Positions 1-35,700 of a DNA stretch of 64,000 nt are shown piece after piece. The DNA comes from Liolophura sinensis (Eukaryota; Mollusca; Polyplacophora; Chitonida; Chitonidae). The DNA is taken from positions 22,903,295 to 22,967,294 of the forward strand of contig NC_088298.1 of the NCBI RefSeq assembly GCF_032854445.1. Reading direction: 5' to 3'. Every line of letters starts with the position of its first letter. Within the stretch, counting starts at the first letter, position 1. A program made the position numbers and the translations under genes. The notes below the pieces were generated by a model. It ran no database searches and had not been told where the DNA came from. It worked only from the letters and a program-made list of their open reading frames with translations.

Positions 1-336
1 AATTGAGCTCAGGGTTTACACATATGAGGGGGATATTCCATCGTTCCTTCGCTTTGTGGATATCAAATATTGTATGCAGGTATGACAAAATTAACAACTT
101 CAGTTCTTGATGTGTTGAGCTGAAGTTTGGCATTTATGTATCTTCTACAGGTGAGCTCTGTGGAAACCTTGCTACCAAATCTAGATTTAGACTTGACTCA
201 TCAGTTAAACACAAAGTAGAATTGGTGTCACCTAAACTCTTAGTGACCCTTGAAAGGACTGGGAATCATAGACTGTTCTAGAAAGAAAGAGAAACGTCAC
301 AATATTATAGTGTTTTGTTTTGTTTTGAATTTTCAG

Positions 337-23070
<22,734 letters not shown>

Positions 23071-24106
23071 ATTTTCAACAAAATCACTTTGAGGGGAACT
23101 GGAGCAGAGCAAATATTAGAACATGTGTCAAGGATTTCTAAATTTTTCTTACTTGGCTGTAACGAGTGTAATCACCGCAGAAGATTTTCAGAATAAGTAC
23201 ACTATAGCTGTGTTGTCAACGTGAAAACCACGGATACCTTTGCATTGAGATGCACACGAGCCAACATCAAAGACATTAGTTCATACAAACCGGAGCTCAC
23301 TAACATTGTATTGGTGTGACTAAATCGGATGGTGAAATCCCATTCTGTGTGAATCATGTTTGACTTAGAGCCATCCAAAAAACTTCTTCCTCCCTCTCTT
23401 GCAGCAACTCTTTCATACGCTTGAGTCTAGGATTGGTTTGGTCTTAACTCTGATAGAGTTCAGGGATTGTTTTTCCTGGGTTGATAGGGAGCTGATGTAC
23501 ATGTAACCTAGATGAAACAACCACTGAACCCCATCCAAGGAAGAAGCTGCAAATTTTCAATCTGCTGGCAATTTTTCTCCCAAACATGTAGACTCTCTGT
23601 TTCACGGGCTTTATTATCCATCTTGAACCAGAGGTTATGTTGCCAAACTACAAGCACGTCGGAAGGAGATGGTTGTTTCTGTTTCTGTAAACAAAGTGAA
23701 AAAATAACCTGTATATAATGAATGATTTTTATTGAAATGAGGGTGAACATATTGTACGTTCACCACAGAAGATCGGTTGTTTTTCCTCCCTGCTTGACGC
23801 TGTTTTTATTGTGTTTGGAGAAAATATGATTTTGTCTGCATTAATTCCAGACGATTGAAATTTACAGTGATTTCTTCCAGTTTGTTGATTTTCTGGTAGG
23901 TAGAAGTAGGTAGTAGAAGTAGGTAGTAAGACTTCTTGCTAGTTATACAGAGCTGTGTTAAGATATATGTGGACATTTATTTGAGAAGTGCAGAATCTGT
24001 GTTTGTATATTGAAGAAGCCATTCCAAAGGAAAACGTTTTCCTTGACCCAGACACTAAAAGTACCAAGAGTCAATGACAGTTCAGCGCATGTAGTGTTTT
24101 AATAAA
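23071..24106 (+). other. Probable 3' UTR of the DPP4-like gene
   Basis: About 1 kb after the stop codon without any supported coding exon. The overlapping poly(A) signal AATAAAATAA at 24101-24110 is the first clear AATAAA downstream of the stop, so a transcript end about 15-30 bases further on is likely. The true 3' end is inferred; other AATAAA motifs occur further downstream, for example near 27245. Confidence 0.45.
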
Positions 24107-24389
24107 ATAACTGTTATATTTCTACACGGAATACATGTATTAACAAAATGAAAACAGAAACAAATGACATTTTATACTTCAGCAAATTGGGTTAAAAAAA
24201 AGCAATCCCACTGCACTTTCCTGTTATTTTGAGGTGAAAGTAAATTGAGAGGTAATATATTAAGATATTAAACTTCGTTGATAGTTAGGCGAAATAATGA
24301 AGGCCACAGTCTGCATGAAAACAGAAGGTAAATTTGTAATGCTGCTTCTGCTGGTGTGTATGATACCTGAAACAAGTCCGTGAACTTGG

Positions 24390-24605
24390 TGGGATCCTGC
24401 AAGTATAAGTATTGGACATGGATTGTCTTAATCCTACAAGTTTGAGTATTGGACGTGGTGAGAATCCAAGGAGTATGTATATTTGACATGGTGATAATCC
24501 TACAAGTATTGGACATGATGATAATCCTACAAGTCCTTGCATTGGACATTGCAAGAATCCTGCAGCTATGAGCATTGGACATGGTGAGAACATTGGACAT
24601 GGTTG
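24390..24605. repeat. Imperfect about 40-bp tandem repeat (ATTGGACATGG type)
   Basis: Six or seven copies of AATCCTACAAGT plus ATTGGACATGG with indels. They give repetitive short reading frames on the minus strand that are not genes. Confidence 0.75.
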
Positions 24606-24867
24606 GACTGAATTTATCGTCAGGAACATGCCATGCAGACTACACACCTCTTGAGATGATTTGATGGAACATCCAGATAACATAAAGAGTAATACCTGAC
24701 GGACTACTGGTGAAAATGACAGAGTCAGTGGACAGCAGTTAATATCAGCCGTCACGGAAGTTCGGCGCGTCTGTCATACACCAACAAATACCAGGATGAT
24801 TCGTAGTTAACACTGATAGAGCAGGAGAAGGTTAAAAGTGGAAAAATCATTAGGTGTGTGAATTTCA

Positions 24868-25020
24868 TCTTGTAGCAGTGTGGAACAGATCGTTGAACAA
24901 CCTGGAACTCATCCTGTAGCAGTGTGGAACAGATCGTTGAACAACCTGGAACTCATCCTGTAGCAGTGTGGAACAGATCGTTGAACAACCTGGAACTCAT
25001 CCTGTAGCAGTGCACAGGAG
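24868..25020. repeat. 44-bp tandem repeat, 3.4 copies, with diverged continuation
   Basis: Nearly identical units containing GTAGCAGTGTGGAACAGATC and GAACAACCTGGAACTCATCC. More diverged GGAACTCATCCTGT-like copies continue to about 25220. Confidence 0.85.
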
Positions 25021-25229
25021 GTCTGACTGCCATTCGGAGGTCATCTTGCACCAGTTTAGAACACTCCATTCACCAACCTGGAACTCATCCTGTAATTTTG
25101 TGGAATTCACGCGTCTGTAGTAGAACATGTTCTCGTGGAACAAGGTTGAACCCATCCTATTGTTGTGTAAAACATGCGTGACAGCAATGTGGAATTCATG
25201 CATGGAACATGTCAAGTTTCATCAAAGTG

Positions 25230-28200
25230 GGATGTATCCTGCACCAGTGTAGAGAACAAACTGCAGTAGGATAGAACACATCCCTGCAACATGCAGTACT
25301 TCGGAACCTTTAGTGACAATGTGGAACACCTATTATATGACGTCAAGTTGATCTTCTACTTTAATATATTCAAGTGCAAGAATTCTGAGAAATTAGGAGA
25401 GCGAATGAAATTATAGCCTTACAGTTGTGAATGTCAGCGAAGGCCGACTTGACTGCTGATGTGTGGCATACATGTACACCCAAGGAGAAGAAAAGGTCGG
25501 TTATGTTACCATAGTGATGGATCGTATGGGGAAAGTCCATCTAGCCTGGAGTCATTTACTTGGCAAAGTCATTCACTTGTTCTTGTACCTGTGTGTACCT
25601 CTTTGATGTTAATAATACACCGGTTTTACTTCAACACTGGACAGGAAAAGAACACCACACTCTTGCCACGTTGACAATTTATTAAAGCCGGACACATGTT
25701 ATAATGTGTAGATTTCTATGTACGTTTAGATGAAGATTCGTCCCATGTTCGTCACCCTAGCTTTATCCTCATGTCCATATTTATTAGACCCATGTCCATG
25801 GTATTGTAAGTCATAATTTTATCTTGGGTTTAATACTTATCATTCTAATGACATTTATGAATGATAATTCCAGTGACTGTATAAACCATTAAGCTCTTTT
25901 GTCAGTCAGAAATGTGCCTAATGTTGGCCCAAGAGCTACTAATGGTGGTGCAGCTATCCATGGTCTTAATTCTTGGATCTGAATTTGCAATGCCCCGCAT
26001 AAAGACCCTTGAAAAAAGCTTTCGCTTTTATGAGGGTTTATGTTGTTGTAACAATGGTACTCACTAGTAAGTCATGCATTGGAATTAACACAATAGAAAC
26101 CATTTGCCAAACGTTATGGATTTTATGATTATATATAAATTATATTATCTTATTATAGATTATAGATTGGGCTTTGCTCTGCAACAGTAATGTAGCAAAT
26201 AATGTTGCAATTTGGGGAAATGTGACTTTTGCAAGCAAATGGCATAAAGTTTGCAGTCTAGGTGTGTTGGAGATGTGTGCAGTCTGTGTGCACTGCACAG
26301 TTGTCATGTCCACTGTAATGTCATCTCCCCATTCCCTGTCCCTGTGTGCTGCCTGCACTCCCACGGGCACAGCTGTGACATATTATACCGCTGAGGAAAT
26401 ATTGTGAGGTTTGTGCTGTTACTGAATAGTTGACGACTTACCAGCTTATAGTGGACAATTACCTGTACATATAGATATACAAGTCTTAACAAGCTTGAGT
26501 AATATGATGATTTGAGATTATTGCTGTTATGCTGCTACGGCATTTTGTACATATGTATAAAATTAATGGATTCTCTGGTTCTGTTACCCACACAACCTTG
26601 ATGAGACAATGGATGAATGGCTGCTAAATTCACATTACATAGAATTGTTATGTTTGTAAATTAGTAAATGATGACACATTTGTGCTGGGCCCACATTATA
26701 GGTTTTAATGGAATATAGTTCAATATTCAGGTGGATGTGTTTGATGTTAATTTCATTTTGAATGTAATTTTATAATCATGGATGGGTTTTGTTATATAAC
26801 GTGTAACAAATTCTTAACAGAGATTCAGCCAAACACCGTTCGGTTTTATTTAATACGTGTTTTAAATTTCATCATTATTTCATGACATAAATGCGTTACA
26901 TTTAAGGTGAATGTGTTCAATTTTATCAGAGCTGATAAGATTGTACTGCAGCTAAGCTCAAAGTCATGATGTTTGAATGCTCTATCTTTAAAGTGAATGT
27001 GTTAAATTTAAGGTGAATGTGTCAAATTTTATGCTGATTGCGATAACGTTAGAGTGTGGCATTTAATATGAATTAAATAATATATGAATTTGTCAAATTC
27101 AAAGTGAATGTGCTGCATTTGAGCTGAATGTCATGACGTTTGAATGTGTTAATGTTAAGGTGAAAGCATGTGCTTCTGATACATTTACGCTGAATGTGTT
27201 GACCCTTAAATGTGATATTCTGCAGGCTGTTCCATTTAAGTGTGAATAAAACTCAGGCCAGATGTTTTACATTTGCTTGAATTGAATTCACGACACAACA
27301 CGTGTGCAGTTGTGAACAGTTTTGGAAACCAGCTGCAATATCTGGCATCAGTAAACGTTTTCAGTGCATTTGTCGAGAGTCTAAAGTCAAGTGATGTTTC
27401 CTACACTGAGAGAAAGATTGGGTCAACTGACTCAAAAGTCTGAGTTGTACATGTGATCTAATTCAACTCAGAAAACTGAACCATATGACCAGATCGTGTA
27501 AGACTCCTGTGTGTTTACCGACCAAGCAAGTGAGTCAACAATATAACCAGACAAGTTTCAAAACTGGGCAGATATGGTGATATGAGTTGAATTAGCTCAG
27601 TTATATAATCAGTTAGTTGACTTTTGTCTGAAAGGTTTTGAAGTGAGATTTGGGTGGAGGCGAATGTTAAATTATTAAGGTACAGTGTCCAAAACAATTG
27701 TCTTAATCTTCCAGATTATTAAATATGAACATGACGATATCTTTTATTTGTTAATTAATTTGATGACATCCATAATGACCTGGGAGCTGTTGGTGACGTC
27801 AGCGGTTACGTCACTCCAAAAGTTCGAAGGTGACGTGGAAGTTGCTCCGCATGTGGTCATATTATGGCCTGGTCGTAAACACATGAGCATACATGTACCC
27901 TTATTATATGTCCTTGCAGGTGTATAAAATGTCGTTGTTTCATTCCTCATTCTTAATATTACTGGTAAAAAAGAAGAAAGAAAAAAAAAAACAAAACACC
28001 ACGGTGTAATGACTTCTTGTTGACAGTTTTAAATGTGAAAAATATGTGATAAATATGGAATACATTATCTATTATAATTGTAGGTTATTCCTCTTTCATT
28101 TTTGCGCTATTTATCTGAATAGAGATTTTATGGTTTTACTTTTATTTAACAGCAAGCCCCGCAGTCCATGATAATCCTCATTTGAGAATTACGCAGTTTT

Positions 28201-28500
28201 AGGGAAATAGCGAAGTCAAATTTGGTACAGGAGGAGTATTTTTTAAGGATATTTTATTGTTATTAAGAATTCCTTTTTGAAGAATGTGGTGGTATTGAAG
28301 TTTTCAGCCAAAAGCATTCTGTTGAGTTTGTATCATCTGGAATGAGCTTGGAAATTCTGTCTTTTGATCCTCTTTGATCAATCACGATGTGATTATAAGG
28401 TATATTAAGTCTATGAAGATCTGATTGCTTAACATTACCCGCTGTGTGGATAGTTTCTTTTATGTTTTTTAAAACTGTAATTTAGTGAAGTGTTCTCGAC
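25230..28500. other. Intergenic, no gene recognised
   Basis: AT-rich sequence downstream of the DPP4-like gene. It has weak local repetition of AAGGTGAATGTG between about 26900 and 27200, and a poly(A)-like run near 27985. None of the short reading frames shows a domain or consistent splice context. Confidence 0.6.
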
Positions 28501-28506
28501 TCTTCC

Positions 28507-29472
28507 GCAGTGGCGAATCAAGTACATTAGGCTTGGCATTGTTGGCCGTGATGGCGAATCAAGTAAAATAGGCTTGACACTGGAGGCCGCTATGGCGAAT
28601 CAAGTACATTAGGCTTGACATTGTGGGCGGCGATGGTGAATCAAGTATATTAGGTTTGACATTGGTGGCCACGATGGCAAATCAATTACATTAGGCTTGA
28701 CATTGTGGGCGGCGATGGCGAATCAATTACATTAGGCTTGACATTGTTGGCCGTGATGGGGAATCAAGTACATTAGGCTTGACACTGGGCGCGGCGATAG
28801 CGAATCAAGTACATTAGGCTTGACATTGGTGGCCGCGATGGTGAATCAAGTACATTAGGTTTGACACTGGGGGGCTGCAATGGCGAATCAAGTACATTAG
28901 GCTTGACACTGGGCGCGGCGATAGCGAATCAAGTACATTAGGCTTGACATTGGTGGCCGCGATGGTGAATCAAGTACATTAGGTTTGACATTGGTGGCCA
29001 CGATGGCGAATCGAGTACATTAGGCTTGACATTGTGGGCGGCGATAGCGAATCAAGTACATTAGGCTTGACACTGGGGGCTGCAATGGCGAATCAAGTAC
29101 ATTAGGCTTGACACTGTGGGCGGCGATGGCGAATCAAGTACATTAGGCTTGACATTGTTGGCCGTGATGGGGAATCAAGTACATTAGGCTTGACACTGGG
29201 GGCTGCAATGGCGAATCAAGTACATTAGGCTTGACACTGGGTGCGGCGATAGCGAATCAAGTACATTATAGGCTTGACATTGGTGGCCGCGATGGTGAAT
29301 CAAGTACATTAGGTTTGACATTGGTGGCCACGATGGCGAATCGAGTACATTAGGCTTGACATTGTGGGCGGCGATAGCGAATCAAGTACATTAGGCTTGA
29401 CATTGGTGGCCGCGATGGCAAATCAAGGACATTAGGCTTGACACTGTGGGCAGAGATGTCGAATCAAGTACG
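28507..29472. repeat. 41-bp minisatellite array (about 23 copies) with higher-order structure
   Basis: Units contain GCGAATCAAGTACATTAGGC and TTGACATTG followed by a variable GC-rich segment (GTGGCCGCGATG, GTGGGCGGCGATG, GGGGGCTGCAATG, GGGCGCGGCGATA). Runs of the same unit order recur, e.g. starting near 28788, 28911 and 29238. Confidence 0.93.
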
Positions 29473-29999
29473 TTATATAGTCCGTTGTTTATATTGTTGG
29501 TTTTCTTTCAGGCAAATAATGTAGATTGCACATACTATTGTATTCATGTGTATTGATGTAGTAGTATTGCCTTCTCAACTCATTACCATTGTCTTACATC
29601 ATCATTTTGTGCGATCGACCCTTATTCCAATGTAACTTTTGTCGAACGTTTGTTTCTGTTTCGCAATGATGTCTTGTGCCCTTAATAGACGCGCGGGAAT
29701 GTCTTGTATTTTTAAACGTCGATCCTGCACTGTTATTATGTGTCGAAAATGGTCGTGTCATTGTCGTATGATACACGGGCTGTACACCATGCCAAAGCCA
29801 GTGTTAAGCACACGTAATTTCACATTGTACATACAGATACTTTTAATCATCTGTTATCTTTTGATTAAAATCTGGTTTCTTTTAACAAAAAAAAAAAATA
29901 ATTGTTTTGTTAGATTTAATAACTGCACAGAGACAAATGCAGGAAATCATATTATGTGGCTTTGAGTCTCGAAAGTGGCCGTGTCGAAGATTCCAAAAT

Positions 30000-30210
30000 T
30001 GATTGATTGATTGATTTATTTGATTTGTGTTTTACACTGTTCTCGGGAATATATCACCAATACGACGGTGGCCAGCATTATGGTAGAGATAAAAAAACAG
30101 GGAAACAGAGCATCCGCAGGCTGTTTCTCACGTACGACCGAAGAGGAAGCTAGACTTGAACTCCCAGGGACCGCATTTGATGAGAATCTCCCGAGTCATT
30201 GACCTGCTCT
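30000..30210 (-). mobile_element. SINE family 1, reverse orientation, degenerate
   Basis: GATTTATTTGATTTGTGTTT, GGTGGCCAGCATTATGGTAG and CTAGACTTGAACTCCCAGG (complement of the B-box region) in the expected order. Confidence 0.75.
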
Positions 30211-30814
30211 AGCAGCAAGAGGACACATGAAGACGTGGTGATGAAGATGCTAGTAACGTTCACATGTCGTTGCGAGGCACCTCTCCCAGTTGCTGGCATA
30301 GAAAGATCAACCTATGTCAAGATTTATATGACTGCTCTCTCTCAGGCTGGGTCAGGTTTGCACTAAAGTTTATTGGCCACGGAATGTTTGGGACTGAGCT
30401 ACAGCACTAAACGTTAACATTGTCTCTTATGGAAAATTAACAGGGGTCTGAGGTTTTCTGAACATCAGAAGAATTGTCGTAAGGTGACCCTGTAACAGAT
30501 GACGTAAAAATAAAATTCGCCTTTAAATGGGAAGAAAAAGAAAAAAGAGAACCAGGTAAACTGCAACTACCATGGATTCACCACGCAAAGCATCTGCAAA
30601 GGCAAATGACGCAGGTGTGGTGAATCCAAGTTACTATCGACTCGACATGTGAAGGAATGACCAAACTTTAGAAATCCTCTCAGTTCAGTGCTGAGGGTAG
30701 TTTGTTTACCAACTGAGCTATTGATTTGATTCGGATAACAATTTAAACCCAGTTTCTCGACTTTTTTGGAGAAAACAATACTTTTGTATTCAGCAATTGT
30801 GGATATGGGTAATA

Positions 30815-31082
30815 GAGCGCAGCTGGCTGTAGGCCAAGGACTGTGCTGTGCGCAGCTGGCTGTAGGCCAAGGACTGTATTGCGCGCAGCTGGCTGTAGGC
30901 CAAGGACTGTACTGCGCGCAGCTGGCTGTAGGCCAAGGACTGTACTCTGCGCAGCTGGCTGTAGGCCAAGGACTGTACTCTGCGCAGCTGGCTGTAGGCC
31001 AAGGACTGTATTGCGCGCAGCTGGCTGTAGGCCAAGGACTGTACTGCGCGCAGCTGGCTGTAGGCCAAGGACTGTATTGCGC
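30815..31082. repeat. 33-bp minisatellite array (8 copies)
   Basis: Units GCGCAGCTGGCTGTAGGCCA plus AGGACTGTAYT. The 33-bp length is a multiple of three, so several frames on both strands stay open as 11-residue peptide repeats. These are not credible proteins. Confidence 0.95.
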
Positions 31083-31313
31083 ATTACGTTATTGTAGTTT
31101 CTTAGACTCACACTATCTCACATCAAAGTTTGACTGTACTGAGAGAGTGTTCCTTCTGCTGAATTAAAAATGAAAAACACAAGCTGTATTTACTTCGGAG
31201 GACTCATTTATTTTAGTTTATTCATAATACGATGCAATGTAATATCCAATCGTACTACCCATGCGCACTTTGTCACGTGACTGATTTAACAACTACATGT
31301 CATCCATGAATGA

Positions 31314-31400
31314 ATGAATGAATTATTATTATGGCTTAACGCCACAACGGCAATAGTTCAGCAATATCGTAGCGAGAACGCCTTTAACGCAGAATACAGT
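31314..31400 (-). mobile_element. SINE-like tail fragment
   Basis: (TGAA)n, then GGCTTAACGCCACAACGGCA and GTTCAGCAATATCGTAGCGA, resembling the reversed 3' end of a molluscan-type SINE. Family not identified. Confidence 0.4.
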
Positions 31401-31762
31401 AAATGGTTTTTTGACACGATGAAATCATAAGAAAATTTCATCGGACATGATTAAGGGGATTTCAAGAGAACCAAACCTTAGTGAAAACTCGAAAACCACT
31501 AAGTGTTATAATATATTATCTAGATAAGTGTACATTTGTGCAGCAAACAAATTATTTTTTTGTGATACAGGCTTGTGGGAGAAGGAAAGCAGAGTACTGA
31601 TTTAAACCACTCCCAATTTGTCGGGTAAGCTGCTAACTGTTCGGTATGTATTCAAATGTATTAAGACGTCTGGAAGTTTCAGATAAATAGCTAGAGTAAT
31701 ATATTGTTAGAGATTATTTAAGAATAAACATGCTGTAACGGATTACAGCACAGAAGGTGAAA

Positions 31763-32080
31763 ATGAGTGAGTGAGTGAGTGAGTGCTTGGGCTTTAACGT
31801 CGTACTCAACAACTTTTCAGTCATATGACTACGAAGGAATCCTTAGGGTGTATGTAATGTGTCTCCTTGTCGCAGGAAGGATGTCTCCCTCTCTTTTATC
31901 TAGTGCTACTTCACTGAGACGACTAACTGAAGGCAAGTAAGTCGCACCGCCCGAGCCATTATACTGATAGGGGTCAACTAGTCGTTGTACTATCCCCTTC
32001 GTACCCAACGAAGTTACAACTTCCTCTTTTAAAGTCTTAAGAAAGTCATATATATCAACTGTGCTATCCGGGTCAATCAG
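31763..32080 (-). mobile_element. SINE family 2, reverse orientation, nearly full length
   Basis: (GAGT)n, then the complements of the family-2 blocks (GTGCTTGGGCTTTAACGTCG, GGAATCCTTAGGGTG, GCCCGAGCCATTATACTGAT) and head remnants to about 32080. Confidence 0.85.
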
Positions 32081-32392
32081 GTGAAAATGAAGCACAGACG
32101 AAAGTGTGATAGTTGGAAGAGCATCACACGTAATCTCGGAGTTCAGTTCTAACTGTTCATGCAATTAATTAAAAAGAAGTAACTTATACAACCCCTACCA
32201 CCATGTCCAAAACGAAATTCGAATTTGCATTCTACCCGCAAGTAGTGGTGTTAATTCCGATTTATTAAATTTGGCATAATTAATTAACAGTAATCAGATA
32301 TTACAACACAAATGCACCTGGCATGGTAAGGCGGGGAATCGTCCCCAGCGCAAGAGACTGTGCATCTGAAGAAGCGAAACTGACTGTAGTTG

Positions 32393-32492
32393 TTACTGAC
32401 CGGAAGAAAGGCCTGCATGATCTGGACTTGAGCTCATGCTCAGATTCACTGTGCTGCGCGAACCACGCTCACTACTAGGCCACAAAGGCCCA
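32393..32492 (-). mobile_element. SINE family 1 head fragment, reverse orientation
   Basis: GATCTGGACTTGAGCTCATG to CACTACTAGGCCACAAAGGC is the complement of a family-1 head. The same fragment sits in the same position next to the TIR element near 56800-56885, where the rest of the SINE is still present. Confidence 0.7.
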
Positions 32493-32790
32493 TCATCTGA
32501 ATGCACTCTACAAAGGACCTGGCATGGTAAGGCAGGGATCGGCTCCATTGTAAGAAACTGTGCACCGCAAGAAGCGAAACTGACCACAACTATGATTGAC
32601 ACTCATAAGGCTCTTTCTTTTTTCAGTTCTGTTTTAATTTTTTCCCTGTTATATGGCAAGCATGCATTTAAGCAATGTATAGGTCAAAAAATCGAAAAAT
32701 CGAAAAATGTTAGCCTGCTCCTGTCAAATCAAAATATCTTTCTTACATTAGACACTGTAGAATGGGGAAAGTCACTGCACCACAGATGTA

Positions 32791-35700
32791 GGGTAGGGTG
32801 GGGCAAAACGCCCGGGCGGGGCAAAACGCCTACTCCCAAAATAGAAAATATGACGACTGTTCCCGCCATGATCATTATGCGAAACAAGTGCTGCCCTCTA
32901 TCTTGTCAAACGACAGTTGTGTCATCTTTGACGGAGAAACGGTCGCCTTTCTATGTGGTAAGTTTCATTTTTAGCAGTATTTTTTGTAAAAAGGTGCATT
33001 TCAAGTTTTTGTAGTACATTCTCGTAAATAAAAGTCAAAGCCACAACCCTTTGTATGTCAGTAAGTAAGACTATTAAGCATTGAAATAGAACATTAGTGT
33101 TGAGCTAAAAATTGTTAGCAAATCTCTGGAGACAAAATCATACAAAGCACACGCTTGGGGCAAAACGCCCACCATTAGTGGGGGGTAAAACGCCCATCCA
33201 GGCGTTTTGCCCCACCGTGCCGGGCGTCTTGCCCCAACATCTTATATTGAGTTCAATACTAAAAGAACTTGGCTTACGGGTAGAGTAATGCCAATCTCAA
33301 ACGCATCCATTCCACTAAGCTTATCTCTAGGCATAGGGTATCACTTTCACTTTGTCCTGACAGATTTATGGCTTTGGCGGTGGTGACCATAGCAACTGCG
33401 CAGTGGAAGCTCACAGAACCAGCTCCAGGGGGAATGTAGGTCGGTTGACCATCACAAAGTACAGGGCATAAGATACAGAGATATCACAAAGTATTAGACA
33501 CTAAACACCCAGTGCCTCTGGATTGGTATAATCGTAAGTAGGTCCATTTTCTTTTCTTCTTCTGTAATTAAATTCTTGCTACGAATGAGCGCATAGCATA
33601 TATAAACAAATTCATATGGAATTCTTGTACAGCTTTTCCGAAAAACTTAATAAAGTTAAGGTAAATATGTACAGCCTACAAGTGCAACTTCGGCTGAATT
33701 TTTGCTGACTTTATGCCGGCCTACACACATGTACCATGGAAAATGTATCCACACATCACCAAATGTATCCACACATAAAACACCCCGTCCTCTCTTTTTT
33801 GCAGACAGCGTGATCATGGTCAGGAATTACAAACGAACAACCACCCGGGGACAGTATGGAAATGAATCGCTAGGGCTGGCCCTGCGGTCAGTTAGCACTG
33901 GCACACCCCTTCTAATGGCGGCCAGGGAGTTTAACATTCCGGCTAGGACCCTGCGTCGCCACAGGGATGGTAAAGTCGCCAATCCCGGAGTCTCACAGCT
34001 AGGCAGGCATCGAATCGTTCTTTCCACTGACGTCGAGAGAGAGCTCCATCACCATGTGCAGTATATGGAAACGGCATTGTATGGTCTGACCACCACAGAC
34101 GTCAGACGGCTGGCTTATGACGTGGCCGAAAAACGTAAACTCAACCATCCCTTCAGCCACGAAAAAAGGATGGCCGGGAAAAATTGGCTGTCTGGTTTCC
34201 TGTCGCGCCATCAAGATTTAAGCATAAGAGCGCCTCAGGGAACAAACATTTCACGTGCTGTTGGGTTCAATAAGCCTAAAGTCCAGCAATTCTTTGGAGT
34301 GTACCGCCAATTGCTGGAAACACAAGACTTCACCCGTGCTCGTGTTTGGAATATGGACGAAACCGGAATCACAAACGTCCATAAACCAGGGAAAGTTTTG
34401 GCCACCAAGGGCATCAGACAAGTTGGTAAGATGACCAGTGGCGAAAGAGGGAAAACGGTGACAGTCATATGTGCCATGAATGCCACAGGGGTATATGTGC
34501 CCCCGATGATGATTTTTCCAAGAAAGAGGATGGTGGACGCATTGATGAATGGTGCACCACCACAGGCAGTTGGATACGCGAGCCCAAGTGGATGGACCGA
34601 TTCGGACCTCTTCGTTAAGTGGCTAGAACACTTTGCGTCTTTCACAAATGCCACACGCGATACCCAGCATATCATCATTCTGGACGGACACCACAGCCAT
34701 AAGACCTTAGCAGCTGTGACCTTTGCAAGACAACATGGAATCAACTTGCTAACCCTCCCCCCACACAGTACACACAAGATGCAACCTCTGGATCGCACCT
34801 ACTTTAAATCTTTAAAGAGTGCATACAATGCTGCAGCGGACTCCTGGATGGTGGCAAATCCAGGTAAACGCATATCCTTCTTTGACATTGCTGGGATTTT
34901 TGGAAAAGCTTTCCTCCGGTCGGCCTCCTCAGAAAAAGCCGTGCATGGCTTCCTCACATGCGGCATTTGGCCATATGACGAGAACATCTTTTCTGACGAT
35001 GATTTTGCACCATCGATGGTTACTGATCAGGATCAGCCCGCTAGTGATGTCCCATCCGTGTCAGCGGTACAGTCAACTGATGACTCCTCCGACGATCAAG
35101 CAACAAATAGTGTAGCGGCACCTTGTGCGGCATCTGATGCCCCACTCCCTGAAGAAAACGCGCCTCCACCTATTGTTGAAGTAGTTCGGGCTGCAGTTGA
35201 CCATCCCCTAACCATCGCAGACCCCCCAGTTTCTCGAGATGACATACCTGATGCTGTTGCAGGTCCATCCACTGATAGCTCAAGCCAAAATGCAAGTAAG
35301 TACATTAAACTGAAGCAGTGATAAAGATGGGAAAACTGCTGCTGCTTTAATCCCCCAAATCTGACCAAGGATGGCCCTGGACAGTTATGCACCAGTCATT
35401 GTTTTTCCGTTTGCTATTTTAACGCCCGCGACTGATGTAAAGGTTAATTTTAACTGCTGTGTTTACTGTTTTACAGGCTTTCCAGTGCAAGAGCTTATTA
35501 GAAGCTTGTCTCCGCTCCCCAAGCTGGCTGTCCCACGCAGCCGCAAGCGAAAATCAGAGGAGGCAACGCTACTGACCGCTTCTCCTTATAAGGATCAGCT
35601 CTTGGAGAAAGAGGCTCTGAAAACGGCTAAGGAGAACGGACGAGGTTACAAAGGGAACTCCGGCAAAGGCAAAGGCAAAGGGAAAGCTGCCCCGAAAAGG

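Noticed and set aside
2-79. Possible upstream coding exon of the DPP4-like gene ending IKYCMQ before GTATGA
   Set aside because: Open and in phase with the exon at 337, but the peptide does not match the DPP4 region expected before NYRHTF; kept out of the gene model.
28507-29472. TTAGGC motifs resembling the nematode telomere repeat
   Set aside because: The hexamer is part of a 41-bp unit and never tandem; coincidence.
30743-31167. Eleven-residue repeat proteins in several frames
   Set aside because: Product of a 33-bp minisatellite; open in both orientations because the unit is a multiple of three and lacks stops.
33702-33815. Transposase start at 33702
   Set aside because: A TTTTTTGCAG acceptor at 33795-33804 lies between this ATG and the MVRNYKR start that fits the family's N-terminus.
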